Source: an uncultured Anaerolineae bacterium (GTDB lineage: Bacteria > Chloroflexota > Anaerolineae > Aggregatilineales > UBA2796). From it: a DNA stretch of 40,198 nucleotides. Positions 15,968-23,838 of the stretch are shown here, in pieces (the stretch's first letter is position 1; the number at the start of each line of letters is the position of its first letter). Below the pieces are notes generated by a model, which was not told the origin of the DNA, did not search any database, and saw nothing but the letters and a program-made list of their open reading frames with translations. Made by a program: the position numbers and the translations under genes. The stretch spans positions 1 to 40,198 of the forward strand of contig CALKXH010000061.1 in assembly GCA_938005675.1 (NCBI GenBank). Reading direction: 5' to 3'.

Positions 15968-16822
15968 ATGGTCACCTCTAAACTGACACGGCGCTTCGAT
16001 CAGATCAGCACGCATTTGGTGCTCGGCTTGTTCGCCCTGATCGCCATTTTCCCCATTGCCTATACCTTGATGACCTCCTTCAAAAGCCAAGACGAGGTGC
16101 TGACCCGCCCGCCGACCTTCTTCCCGCCGACGTGGCGCTTCGATGGCTATAACACGGTCTTCAATAGCGATATGACGCGCTTCTACCTGTGGAATTCGCT
16201 CTTCAATTCCACGCTGTCCTCCACTGTGGTGGTGACGTTGGCGTCGCTGGCGAGCTACACCTTCTCGCGCTATCGCTTTCGCGGCAGCCGCGCGCTGGAG
16301 CTCGCCATTCTCGGCTTGATGATGATTCCAGGTCTGACCAATCTCGTGCCGCTCTACCGCATCGCCAGCGATCTGGGCGTGCTGCGCCCGCAGGGACTGA
16401 ACGCCAATTTGTTCATCTCAGCCGTTTACACTGCGGGCGGTCTGCCTTTCGCCATTTGGATCATTAAGTCGTTCTTCGATAGCATCCCGATTGAGCTGGA
16501 AGAGGCGGCGCTGATCGACGGCTGCACGCCCGTACAGGCGCTCATCCGCGTGGTGATTCCCTTAGCCGCGCCCGGCTTGATGGCGGCGTTCCTGCTCATG
16601 TTTGTGGATACGTGGAACGAGTTTCTCGCGGCGCTAGTCTTGCTCAACGGCACGGCGCGCACGGTCACGGTCGGCTTGTACGACTTCCAGAGCAGCTTCG
16701 AGATCGCTTATCACGTCTGGACGGCGGCTTGTATCGTGATCATGCTGCCCGTGCTGATCCTATTCGTGTTGCTGCGCAAGCGCTTTTTCGAGGCGATGCT
16801 GCAAGGCGCGCTGAAAGGCTGA
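15968..16822 (+). CDS. Sugar ABC transporter permease, MalG/UgpE type
   Basis: The 284-aa inner-membrane protein is the second half of the importer channel. Six helices are visible, starting with LVLGLFALIAIFPIAYTLMTSFK. The EAA loop reads ELEEAALIDGCTPVQALIRVVIPLA. AAGGA lies about 10 bases before the ATG. No ATP-binding gene follows; the operon appears to end here, so the importer probably uses a shared MsmK/UgpC-like ATPase encoded elsewhere. Confidence 0.94.
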   Translation: MVTSKLTRRFDQISTHLVLGLFALIAIFPIAYTLMTSFKSQDEVLTRPPTFFPPTWRFDGYNTVFNSDMTRFYLWNSLFNSTLSSTVVVTLASLASYTFSRYRFRGSRALELAILGLMMIPGLTNLVPLYRIASDLGVLRPQGLNANLFISAVYTAGGLPFAIWIIKSFFDSIPIELEEAALIDGCTPVQALIRVVIPLAAPGLMAAFLLMFVDTWNEFLAALVLLNGTARTVTVGLYDFQSSFEIAYHVWTAACIVIMLPVLILFVLLRKRFFEAMLQGALKG

Positions 16823-16831
16823 TCGGCTGAC

Positions 16832-16860
16832 TTTCAAAGCGCCTCGCCCTGCGCTAGACT
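16832..16860 (+). promoter_or_regulatory. Weak candidate promoter giving a near-leaderless CAP mRNA
   Basis: TTTCAA, 17 bases, TAGACT. The -10 ends 7 bases before the ATG at 16868, so transcription would begin at or next to the start codon. The ATG has no Shine-Dalgarno sequence. Matches to consensus are weak. Confidence 0.25.
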
Positions 16861-16867
16861 AGATGGC

Positions 16868-17758
16868 ATGAGTCGATTCATTCGCAGGCTGATCCTCAGC
16901 GCGCTGCTCCTGAGCGGCATAGGGCGCCCAGCCGCCGCTCAGGATGTGGCGGGCTTCTTGACGGCGCGCGTCAATGAGCTGCGCGCCTCGCAGGGCTTGA
17001 ACACGCTCAACTACAACGGCGCTTTGGCGGCGGCGGCGCAAGCGCACAGCCAATATCTAGCCAGCACGCCCTATGCGCATCCGCATCGCCAAAACAACGG
17101 CTCGCTGCCGCAAGATCGGGCGGCGGCGGCGGGCTATAGCGGTCGCGTGGGCGAGAACGTGGTCGGCGGCGGCACGGCTACCCTCGAATGGGCGTACAAC
17201 TGGTGGCTGAACTCGCCGACGCACTACAACAACATGCTCGGCAACTGGACGGATATCGGCGTGGGCTTCAGCGTCGGTCCGTATGGCAAGTGGTACGTGA
17301 TCGTCTTCGGCGATAACGGTAGCGCGCCCGCCCGTCCGCAGAGCGCCCCAGTGACCAACCCCTCAGGCGAGCAGCGGTCGGCTGGGGGCGCGACCGCTGC
17401 CCGACCTCGCCCGACGCGCCCGCCAACCGCCACGCCGACGCCTACCATCACCCTCACGCCGTCGCAGACCTTCACGCCGCGCGCCACCTTCACACCGACC
17501 GATACGCCCACTTTCTTGCCGGCAACTGCGACGCCGATCCTGATCGCCATCTCCACCGCCGCCCCTGATGAGCCGACTGCCGCGCCGATGGCTATCGCTG
17601 AGATCGCCACTGCCTCGCCGCCCGAACCGATCCTCGTCGCCGTGCCTGAGCGCGCGCCGTCAAACCCGTTGCGCGCCCTCATCCCGCTGATCATCGCTTT
17701 GAACGCCCTGATCATCGGCGGCATCCTCCTGAGCAATCGCTTCAGGAGGCGCTCGTGA
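16868..17758 (+). CDS. Secreted, membrane-anchored CAP (SCP/PR1)-domain protein
   Basis: The 296-aa product has a signal peptide (about 1-24, ending near PAAAQ). A CAP domain (about 28-155) carries the usual landmarks: VNELRASQGL, AAAAQAHSQYLA, the Glu of VGENVVGG and the WWLNSPTHYNNML block. The CAP cleft residues (two His, two Glu) appear represented by HSQ, GEN, EWAY and THY. A Thr/Pro-rich linker follows (about 180-225), then a C-terminal membrane helix (LIPLIIALNALIIGGILL) and a basic tail. It is thus displayed outside the cell. The function of bacterial CAP proteins is generally unclear. Its last 4 bases overlap the next gene's GTG start. Confidence 0.9.
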   Translation: MSRFIRRLILSALLLSGIGRPAAAQDVAGFLTARVNELRASQGLNTLNYNGALAAAAQAHSQYLASTPYAHPHRQNNGSLPQDRAAAAGYSGRVGENVVGGGTATLEWAYNWWLNSPTHYNNMLGNWTDIGVGFSVGPYGKWYVIVFGDNGSAPARPQSAPVTNPSGEQRSAGGATAARPRPTRPPTATPTPTITLTPSQTFTPRATFTPTDTPTFLPATATPILIAISTAAPDEPTAAPMAIAEIATASPPEPILVAVPERAPSNPLRALIPLIIALNALIIGGILLSNRFRRRS

Positions 17759-18051
17759 GCCAAACGGCGCGCCAATTCATCTTTTTGACGGCGGCGATCA
17801 TCCTGATCACAGCGGGCGCTATGCTGCTCTTGTTGGGCGCGCTGAGCGGCTCTGCTCCTAACCCAACACGCCCCGCGCCGACGATCCTCGCCGCGCCCAG
17901 CCCAACAGCCCCGCCAGAGGCGCAGTCCGCGCAGCCCGCGCCCGCTGAGAACGGCGTGATCGCCTTGATCCTCGGCGCGATCAGCGCTGCGCTCGTCGCG
18001 CTGCTGAGCTTGAGCGTGCTGCGCGCTCAGCGCCCCTCACAGGAGCGATAG
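17755..18051 (+). CDS. Small membrane protein with two helices and a Pro/Ala-rich loop
   Basis: The 98-aa product starts at a GTG overlapping the CAP gene stop (GTGA), with a strong AGGAGG 5 bases upstream, so translation is well supported. Helices lie at about residues 8-30 (FLTAAIILITAGAMLLLLGAL) and 65-90 (NGVIALILGAISAALVALLSL). A Pro/Ala-rich external loop of about 30 residues separates them. No family was recognised. Its position between the CAP protein and the propeller lipoprotein suggests a surface-complex component. Confidence 0.72.
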   Translation: MSQTARQFIFLTAAIILITAGAMLLLLGALSGSAPNPTRPAPTILAAPSPTAPPEAQSAQPAPAENGVIALILGAISAALVALLSLSVLRAQRPSQER

Positions 18052-18054
18052 AGA

Positions 18055-19263
18055 ATGTCCTTGCGCCTTGTACTGATGCTCGCCTTGCTTCTGACAGCCT
18101 GCGGAGGCGCCGCGCCTGCGCCGCCGACTCGTGGACCCTTGCCGACTCTGCCCAACGTCGGGTGGCGGCTGCTGGCAGAGCCGATCTCGGCGGAGAACGC
18201 GAGCAAATTAGCCTTGATCGGCAACTTGGTCGGGCATACCGCCACGGTCAACCACTTCGCCTTCGATAGCCTGCGCAATTGGCTGATCAGCGTGGACGCG
18301 CTCGGCGTGGCGATCCTGTGGGATTTGAACAACGGGCGGCGCGTTCAGGTGCTGAGCCAACCCGATCCTGCGTTGGGCGCCGAGGGCGACGTCTTGAACG
18401 CCTTTTTCAGCGCTGAGGGCGAGACCATCGCGCTGGTGACGCGGCGCGGCGTCCGTTTTCTGCGCGCCGCGGATCGGTCGCCCCTGCCCGATACGGCGGG
18501 CGGCGTCATCGCGGTCAGCGGGGCGGCGATCTCCGCCGACGGGCGGCAATTGGCGACGACGGGCAGCAACGGCGATCTCTGGCTGTGGGAGGCAACCTCC
18601 GGGCGGGTGACGCGGCGCATCGCAGGGCGGGGCTACCTCGCCGAACGACCGCTCTTCGCGCCCGATGGCGCGCAGCTCGCCGTGATCGCGCGCGATGAGC
18701 GCGGCGCGCTGGTGCGCTTGTACAACGCCCGCAACGGGCAAGTCCTCGCCGAGCTGCGCGGGTTCAGCGGAGTGCCTGTGGCGCTCGCCTTCAACCCCGA
18801 TGGCACGCTGCTGGCGGTCGGCAGCGCGGGCGAGGTGCAGGCTTTCCGCACGTCGGATTACGCGCAAGTCTACAGCATCACCGCGCCTGAGCTCGATCCT
18901 CGACGCGGGCTGGCGTTCTCGCCCGATAAGCGCTTTTTGCTCATCGGCGGAGCGGGCGATGAGGTCTTTGTGCAAGCCGCCGCCGATGGCTTGGGCGTGC
19001 GCCGCCTGACTGAACACGGCGGTCGGCTGAGCGGGCTGGCTTTCTCAGCCGATGGCGCGCTCTTGCTGACCGTCCTGAGCGATTCGCGCGGCGTGTACGT
19101 CTGGCTGGTGGAGTCGATTCGCATCGAGTCGCCCAATTATTTGCGCGGGGCGCTTGGGCAGGGGCAGAGCGGCTTCCTGATGGGCGCTTTTTCGCCCGAC
19201 GGCAAGCTGATCGCCCTCGCTGAGGCGAGCGGCGGCGTGATGATCTACGGCATCCCGCGCTAG
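18055..19263 (+). CDS. WD40-like beta-propeller lipoprotein
   Basis: The 402-aa product has a lipoprotein signal peptide with lipobox LLTAC (Cys about residue 17), so it should be lipid-anchored outside the membrane. A short Pro-rich spacer leads into repeated blades of WD40 type: HTATVNHFAFDS, ISADGRQLATTGSNGDLWLWE, FNPDGTLLAVGS, FSPDKRFLLIGGAG, FSADGALLLTV and FSPDGKLIALAE. Roughly seven blades fit the length. These proteins usually act as scaffolds; no catalytic residues are expected. AGGAG lies about 9 bases before the ATG. It is the third gene of the CAP cluster, 3 bp after the previous stop. Confidence 0.88.
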   Translation: MSLRLVLMLALLLTACGGAAPAPPTRGPLPTLPNVGWRLLAEPISAENASKLALIGNLVGHTATVNHFAFDSLRNWLISVDALGVAILWDLNNGRRVQVLSQPDPALGAEGDVLNAFFSAEGETIALVTRRGVRFLRAADRSPLPDTAGGVIAVSGAAISADGRQLATTGSNGDLWLWEATSGRVTRRIAGRGYLAERPLFAPDGAQLAVIARDERGALVRLYNARNGQVLAELRGFSGVPVALAFNPDGTLLAVGSAGEVQAFRTSDYAQVYSITAPELDPRRGLAFSPDKRFLLIGGAGDEVFVQAAADGLGVRRLTEHGGRLSGLAFSADGALLLTVLSDSRGVYVWLVESIRIESPNYLRGALGQGQSGFLMGAFSPDGKLIALAEASGGVMIYGIPR

Positions 19264-19288
19264 TGAGGTCACATCCAACTCAAAGTCC

Positions 19289-20128
19289 ATGACTCACGTC
19301 TTGATCGCGGCGTTGCTCGGCTTTCTCGCCGCAGCGCTCATCAACCGCCTCGCCGATCACCTGCCTGCGCGCCGCTACGATGCCTTAGCGCGGCGCAGTC
19401 CGTTCAGCTCAGCTCAAAGTTTACCGCCCGTGCCGCCGCTCTTCCCGCGCGAGGCGCTGTGGCGCTGGTTCGGCGTCACAAGTTTGCTGCGGGGCGAGGC
19501 GCGGCGGCGCACCATGCGCTATTTTGCGGTCGAGGTCGCCCTGAGCGTCGGCTTCGCGCTGATCGCTCACGTCTATGGGCTGTTCCTGCCAGTGAGTTTT
19601 TTCTACATCTACGCAGCGCTGTTCGTTTTGATCGCCGTGATCGATATTGAGCATCGCTGGGTGTTGCCCAGCACGCTGATCGCGCTGGTCGCCTGCGGCA
19701 TCTTGGAGTGGCTGCTCTTCGGCTGGCGTAACTTCCCGCAGGAGATGTTGCGCGGCGCTTTGAACGGCTTCGCCATCGGCTTGTGTCTGTGGGCGCTTGG
19801 CGCGGGCTACGGCAGGCTGAAAAAAGCGCTCAAGGGCAAGACCGTTGGGCGGACGATCTTCGGCGGCGGCGATGTGTGGCTGATGGGCGCTTGCGGCGCC
19901 TTGATCGGCGGGGAGTACATCCTGTTTGCGACGCTGCTGATGATGCTGAGCGGCGGCGTGGCGGCGCTGAGCGCAGTGCTATGGAAGCTGATCGGAGGCG
20001 GCAAGCGCAGCCGTCGGCGCAACGCGCTCGCCATCCCCTATGCGCCGCACATCTTGATCGGCACGTCGGTGTGGCTCTACGCGCCCGCCGCCACCGCCGC
20101 CTTTTTGCGCGCGCTAGTCCTCGGCTGA
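19289..20128 (+). CDS. Prepilin peptidase (A24 family), lacking the N-terminal zinc cysteines
   Basis: A24 peptidases are integral-membrane aspartyl proteases that cleave type IV prepilin-like leader peptides. The 279-aa product has about eight hydrophobic segments and both catalytic Asp motifs: the first Asp in LIAVIDIEHRWVLP (about residue 118) and the second in FGGGDVWLMGACG. PilD-type enzymes usually carry two CxxC pairs in the first cytoplasmic loop; here that loop (about 25-80) has no cysteine. N-methyltransferase activity may still be present. No pilin gene is nearby. The ribosome site is weak. The end overlaps the convergent unknown gene by 15 bp. Confidence 0.88.
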   Translation: MTHVLIAALLGFLAAALINRLADHLPARRYDALARRSPFSSAQSLPPVPPLFPREALWRWFGVTSLLRGEARRRTMRYFAVEVALSVGFALIAHVYGLFLPVSFFYIYAALFVLIAVIDIEHRWVLPSTLIALVACGILEWLLFGWRNFPQEMLRGALNGFAIGLCLWALGAGYGRLKKALKGKTVGRTIFGGGDVWLMGACGALIGGEYILFATLLMMLSGGVAALSAVLWKLIGGGKRSRRRNALAIPYAPHILIGTSVWLYAPAATAAFLRALVLG

Positions 20129-20596
20129 TCGCCCTCTAGCGCGCTCTTGCTCACGGTAGACGGAGTACCAAACGCCCTCTGAGGTGCGCCGCCACGTCTC
20201 AATGACCTCGCGGCTGCCCTTGGGCGCGAAGCCCAAGGCGCGGCTGACCAAATGCAGCGCGATTTCGTCCTCCGCGACGGGCTGCAGCTTGAACTGGATG
20301 GCGCGCGCCATCATCTGCTTGCGCTGATGAGGCGTGAGCGTATGAGGCGGCTGCGCGTGCGGCTTGAGCTCAGCCGCCTGCGCGCAACGCGCCACCGCTT
20401 CGAGCGGCTCAGTTGGCTGGAAGCCCCCTCCCTCATCTACCCACGCCGCTAAGACGGCTTCGACGGGCGGCACGAGCGCATCTAATGGCGACTCGGCGCG
20501 CAGGCGGAACAAGTAAGTATACGCCTTGCGCGAGGGATTGCTGTAGCGCTCGACGATGCGCGCCGCCACGTGATCGAGCGGGCTAGTAACGGACAT
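20114..20596 (-). CDS. Conserved-looking protein of unknown function
   Basis: The 160-aa product was not assigned to a family. It is soluble, with no signal peptide or helix, and moderately rich in Ala, Arg and Glu. It opens MSVTSPLDHVAARIVERYSNPSR and ends with a Trp/Tyr-rich stretch (ETWRRTSEGVWYSVYREQERA). The ATG at 20596 overlaps the end of the L,D-transpeptidase gene by 14 bp, suggesting coupled translation. A longer frame (to 20668) would overlap that gene deeply and is not preferred. Its own end overlaps the A24 peptidase gene by 15 bp. Confidence 0.62.
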   Translation of the reverse strand: MSVTSPLDHVAARIVERYSNPSRKAYTYLFRLRAESPLDALVPPVEAVLAAWVDEGGGFQPTEPLEAVARCAQAAELKPHAQPPHTLTPHQRKQMMARAIQFKLQPVAEDEIALHLVSRALGFAPKGSREVIETWRRTSEGVWYSVYREQERARGRSAED

Positions 20597-21644
20597 GCAC
20601 GGGCGTCCCCACTTCTGCCCAGTTGTAGAGCCATTGCGCATCGGGCGTGTACATGTTGACGCAGCCACGGCTCATCGGTCTGCCGAAGTTGCTGTGCCAG
20701 TAGGTGCCGTGCAAGCCGTAACCTTGATAGAAGTACATCACGTACGGCACGTTGGGCAGGTAGTAGCCCGGACCGGACATCGTCTGCGAGCGGTACTTCA
20801 CGTAAATTTTGAACTGTCCTTGCACAGTCGGCGTGCGCGGCAAGCCCGTCGAGACCACGAAACTCCTCAGCAGCTTGCCGTCCTGATAGGCGTAGACGCG
20901 CTGCTCGCGCAACACGACTAGGATCAGCTTGCCCGCGCTGGCAGGCGCCGCCGGGTTCGAGGCAGCTGCGACGCTCGGCGCGGCTGCCTCGGGGCTGCCG
21001 GGCGCGGGTACGCGCAGCACCATGCCCGCGTAGATCAGGTCGGGGTTGCTGAGGTTGTTGAAGGCGGCGAGCGCCTGCCACGAGATGCCGTACTGCGCCG
21101 CAATGCGCGCCAGACCCTCGCCGCGCTTGACCACGTGCGTGCGGACTTGCCCTTCAGGGGCGGCGGGCGCCGCCGGGGCAGCAGGGGGCGGATTGGCGAC
21201 AGCGGGAGGCGCAGCCGCGCCACCGGACGGAATCACCAAGCGCTGACCGACCAAGAGCCGATTCGGGTTGGGGAGGTTGTTGGCGGCTAACAGCGCGTTC
21301 AAGGTGACGCCGTAACGCCGCGCGATCATGTTCAAAGTCTCGCCCTGCGCCACGATGTGCACGCCGCCCGTCGCAGGAGGCGCCGCGGGCTGCACCGCCA
21401 CAGCGCCTGTGGGGATGATCAGCACCTGTCCTGCGTAGACAATCGAGCGATTGGGCAAGTTATTTGCCGCAACGAGCGCATCCACGCTGACGCCGTGCCG
21501 CAAAGCGATGCGAAAGAGCGTGTCGCCCGGCTGCACCACGTACGTTGTGCCATCTTGCGCGTGGATGAACCCGTGAGGCGCGAAGGGATTGAACAGCCCG
21601 AATAACAGCGCAAGGCTCAGGATCACAAAGCAGGCTCGGCGCAT
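20583..21644 (-). CDS. LysM-repeat L,D-transpeptidase (YkuD domain)
   Basis: The 353-aa exported enzyme should form or edit 3-3 peptidoglycan cross-links or attach proteins to the wall. It has an N-terminal signal (about 1-30). Three LysM repeats at about 33-78, 94-140 and 168-212 each begin with a (T/H)(Y/I/H)VV-type strand and end at an (I/V)P. An Ala/Pro linker follows, then a C-terminal YkuD domain (about 238-353). The catalytic block is intact: HGTYWHSNFGRPMSRGCVNM, containing His and the nucleophilic Cys. AGGAG lies 6 bases before the ATG. An extended -10 promoter is close upstream. Confidence 0.95.
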   Translation of the reverse strand: MRRACFVILSLALLFGLFNPFAPHGFIHAQDGTTYVVQPGDTLFRIALRHGVSVDALVAANNLPNRSIVYAGQVLIIPTGAVAVQPAAPPATGGVHIVAQGETLNMIARRYGVTLNALLAANNLPNPNRLLVGQRLVIPSGGAAAPPAVANPPPAAPAAPAAPEGQVRTHVVKRGEGLARIAAQYGISWQALAAFNNLSNPDLIYAGMVLRVPAPGSPEAAAPSVAAASNPAAPASAGKLILVVLREQRVYAYQDGKLLRSFVVSTGLPRTPTVQGQFKIYVKYRSQTMSGPGYYLPNVPYVMYFYQGYGLHGTYWHSNFGRPMSRGCVNMYTPDAQWLYNWAEVGTPVHVRY

Positions 21645-21674
21645 AAGAAACTCCTCATCAACATAGCTTGGATC

Positions 21675-21683
21675 AGTATAGCA
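21675..21683 (-). promoter_or_regulatory. Extended -10 promoter of the L,D-transpeptidase gene
   Basis: The minus strand reads TGC TATACT, with transcription expected near 21668 and a leader of about 24 bases. No clear -35 is present. The element is preceded by TG, so the full string is TGTGCTATACT, almost the same as the string before the sugar importer. Confidence 0.5.
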
Positions 21684-21692
21684 CAGGACGAG

Positions 21693-23528
21693 CTAACCTT
21701 GCCTGCCGATCACGAAACCAAAGGGAGGTAAGTGCTGCTTGGGCGAGAGCAACTCGCCCGTGAAAGCATCTCGCCAGCCGACGTTGGGCAGATCGAAGGT
21801 CTGTGGCACGCCGAACAGGTTGAGTGCGATCAGCATCGTCTCGTTGGCGGCGCGCCGCAAGTAGCCATACCGTCCGTTGCTGGGATCGACCAGCCACGCC
21901 GAGCGCGTGCCGTTGCGCAAGGCGGGCGACTCGCGCCGTAGCTTGATCAAGCGCTTGTAAAAGTCGAACAATTCGCCCTGCTGTTGGTCGCTCTCCCAGA
22001 TCATCGGCAAGCGCGCCTCTTCCAAGATGGCTCGCTCGCCTTGTCGCACGTCGCGGCGCTGACTCAAGCCGACTTCTGTGCCGTAGTAGAGGATCGGGAT
22101 TGCGCTGAGGCTGAACTGACAGACCGCCGCCAGCATCAAGCGGCGGATGTCGCCGCGCGCCGCCCACAGGAAGCGATTCATATCGTGGTTATCCAGAAAG
22201 CTGAAGCGCGCCAGATTGCGCCCGCTGAAGTACGCCTCGTGCGCATTCTGGAACTGTTCAAAGGCGGCGGCGTCTATGCTCTCGTAAGCGAAGAGCTTAC
22301 GGGCATTCTGTGCCCAGTGGAAGTCTAGCACGCCATCGAGGATGCCTTCATAGGTGCGCAGCAGGCGCGGCGTCTCCACGATTTCGCCGAAGTGCAGGCT
22401 GTGCGGATTGGCTTTTTTGACGGCGGCGTAGTAATCCGTCCAGAAATCGTGGCTCGGTCCGTGGGCGTAATCCAAGCGGAAACCGTCCACGCCGAACTCT
22501 TGCAGCCAGTAGAGCGCGCTCTCGATCACGTAGCGCCGCGCGGCGGGATGCTCGTTATTCAGCTGAGGCAGCGAGGGCACATCAAAGAAAGTCTTATAGC
22601 CGTTCGGATAATCAGTGAAGAGGTAGTAATCGCGGTAGGGAGAGTTCGGGCTGGTGGTGGCGGCTTCGAAGAAAGGATGCTGATTAGAGGTGTGGTTTGG
22701 CACGAAATCCAGCACAATTTTCATGCCGCGCCGATGAGCTTCCTCGATCAGCGCTCTCAGGTCGTGGCGCGTGCCGAGTCGCGGCTCGATGGCTCGGAAG
22801 TTGGTTGCATCGTAGCCGTGATGCGAGGGGCTGGGATAGATCGGCGAGAGCCACAGGGCGTTGACGCCCAGCTCGCACAGGTAATCGAGCTTGCTCAGGA
22901 CACCGCGCAACGTGCCGCCGAAGAAGCCATCTAGCCGTTCGGGGAGGGCGAACTTGCGACCGGGCGTCGGCGCGAAGCGATCTAGGAAGATGTGGTAGAA
23001 GACGGCATCCTGCGCCCAACTCGGCACACTGTGACGATCCACCGTGTAAGAAAAAACGGTTCGTCCGCGCTCATCTTGCGCCCACAGCCGTACGCCATCT
23101 TGGGTCAAGCCGCTGACCAGAAAGCGCACTATCTTCCCCTCAGGCTGAGGGGGCAATTCGCCTTGAAAGTGCCGCACGTAGCCCCACAGCAGCGTGTTCC
23201 ACTCTAACTTGCTGCGCATGGTGGGCAAGGTGCGCGTATTATCGGCGCCCAGCTGCGGCGTGCTGCCGTCCAGCGTGTAGTGGATGAAGACTTCTAGCAC
23301 GGGCGCGGCGGGTCCAGCGGTGACCTCGATTTGAACGGGCTGATCGGGTTTGGGGTCGCGCGGCGTCATTTGGTATTCGAAGGTCAAGCCTTCTTGCCCA
23401 CTAGCGAGCGCCTGAAAGCGCTGAGCATCCGTTGAGAGTGTGCCGAAGATCAAGTCCGAGAGGCTGACCGCATGAGAGAGGGCAGCTGCTGATTGTGTCT
23501 CTAGCTTATTAGGCGTTTGATCACTCAT
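21693..23528 (-). CDS. Cytoplasmic GH13 alpha-amylase-family enzyme
   Basis: The 611-aa glycoside hydrolase of clan GH-H probably cleaves alpha-1,4 or alpha-1,6 glucans or imported maltodextrins. An N-terminal beta domain (about 45-165) contains HYTLDGSTP, as in the chitobiase C-terminal-type domain. The (beta/alpha)8 barrel carries all four conserved regions: DFVPNH (274-279), GFRLDYAHG (Asp nucleophile about 353), FGEIVE (acid/base Glu about 382) and FLDNHD (about 444-449). A C-terminal beta domain follows. There is no signal peptide, so it acts inside the cell, like cyclomaltodextrinase or neopullulanase; the exact specificity is not decided. The ribosome site is weak. Confidence 0.93.
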   Translation of the reverse strand: MSDQTPNKLETQSAAALSHAVSLSDLIFGTLSTDAQRFQALASGQEGLTFEYQMTPRDPKPDQPVQIEVTAGPAAPVLEVFIHYTLDGSTPQLGADNTRTLPTMRSKLEWNTLLWGYVRHFQGELPPQPEGKIVRFLVSGLTQDGVRLWAQDERGRTVFSYTVDRHSVPSWAQDAVFYHIFLDRFAPTPGRKFALPERLDGFFGGTLRGVLSKLDYLCELGVNALWLSPIYPSPSHHGYDATNFRAIEPRLGTRHDLRALIEEAHRRGMKIVLDFVPNHTSNQHPFFEAATTSPNSPYRDYYLFTDYPNGYKTFFDVPSLPQLNNEHPAARRYVIESALYWLQEFGVDGFRLDYAHGPSHDFWTDYYAAVKKANPHSLHFGEIVETPRLLRTYEGILDGVLDFHWAQNARKLFAYESIDAAAFEQFQNAHEAYFSGRNLARFSFLDNHDMNRFLWAARGDIRRLMLAAVCQFSLSAIPILYYGTEVGLSQRRDVRQGERAILEEARLPMIWESDQQQGELFDFYKRLIKLRRESPALRNGTRSAWLVDPSNGRYGYLRRAANETMLIALNLFGVPQTFDLPNVGWRDAFTGELLSPKQHLPPFGFVIGRQG

Positions 23529-23838
23529 GAGTACGTCTCAATCCTTGCTGAACCGAGCATAGCATTGGCAGCAATGTAGAGGCGAAGAGTGCGTTGCCAT
23601 CCTGATTATAGGCGGATCGGTTATAAAGAAAAGTGTAAAAACATTGTTGCAATACTCTAAACAACTCATAGATAGTCCGAAAAAATCTCCGCGCTCACCC
23701 GCCCATAGCTTGACCATCGCTTCAAGGCGCAGCGCGCTAAAATTTTACATGAACGGCTATAAAAGCGGGCAATCGAGGCGTTGCGCCGCCTGAACAACGT
23801 CAAGGATGCAGCCTAGCTTCGCCCAACTGGACGGTCTC
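23529..23838. other. Divergent AT-richer intergenic region between GH13 gene and rsmI
   Basis: This 310-bp gap holds no gene that I can support. It is visibly richer in A and T than its surroundings. A perfect minus-strand -10 TATAAT (23605-23610), without a good -35, may serve the GH13 gene. On the plus strand, TTGACC (23710-23715) and TAAAAT (23738-23743) are 22 bases apart, too far for a standard promoter. A further TATAAA lies at about 23759. A short rsmI reading-frame extension from an ATG at 23806 is not favoured. Confidence 0.5.

Noticed and set aside
17401-17540. Repeat array in the CAP gene
   Set aside because: The repetition comes from Thr/Pro codons in a coding linker, not from a DNA repeat or CRISPR array.
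23701-23765. Plus-strand promoter for rsmI built from TTGACC and TAAAAT
   Set aside because: The spacer is 22 bases, outside the usual 15-19; no better pair was found.
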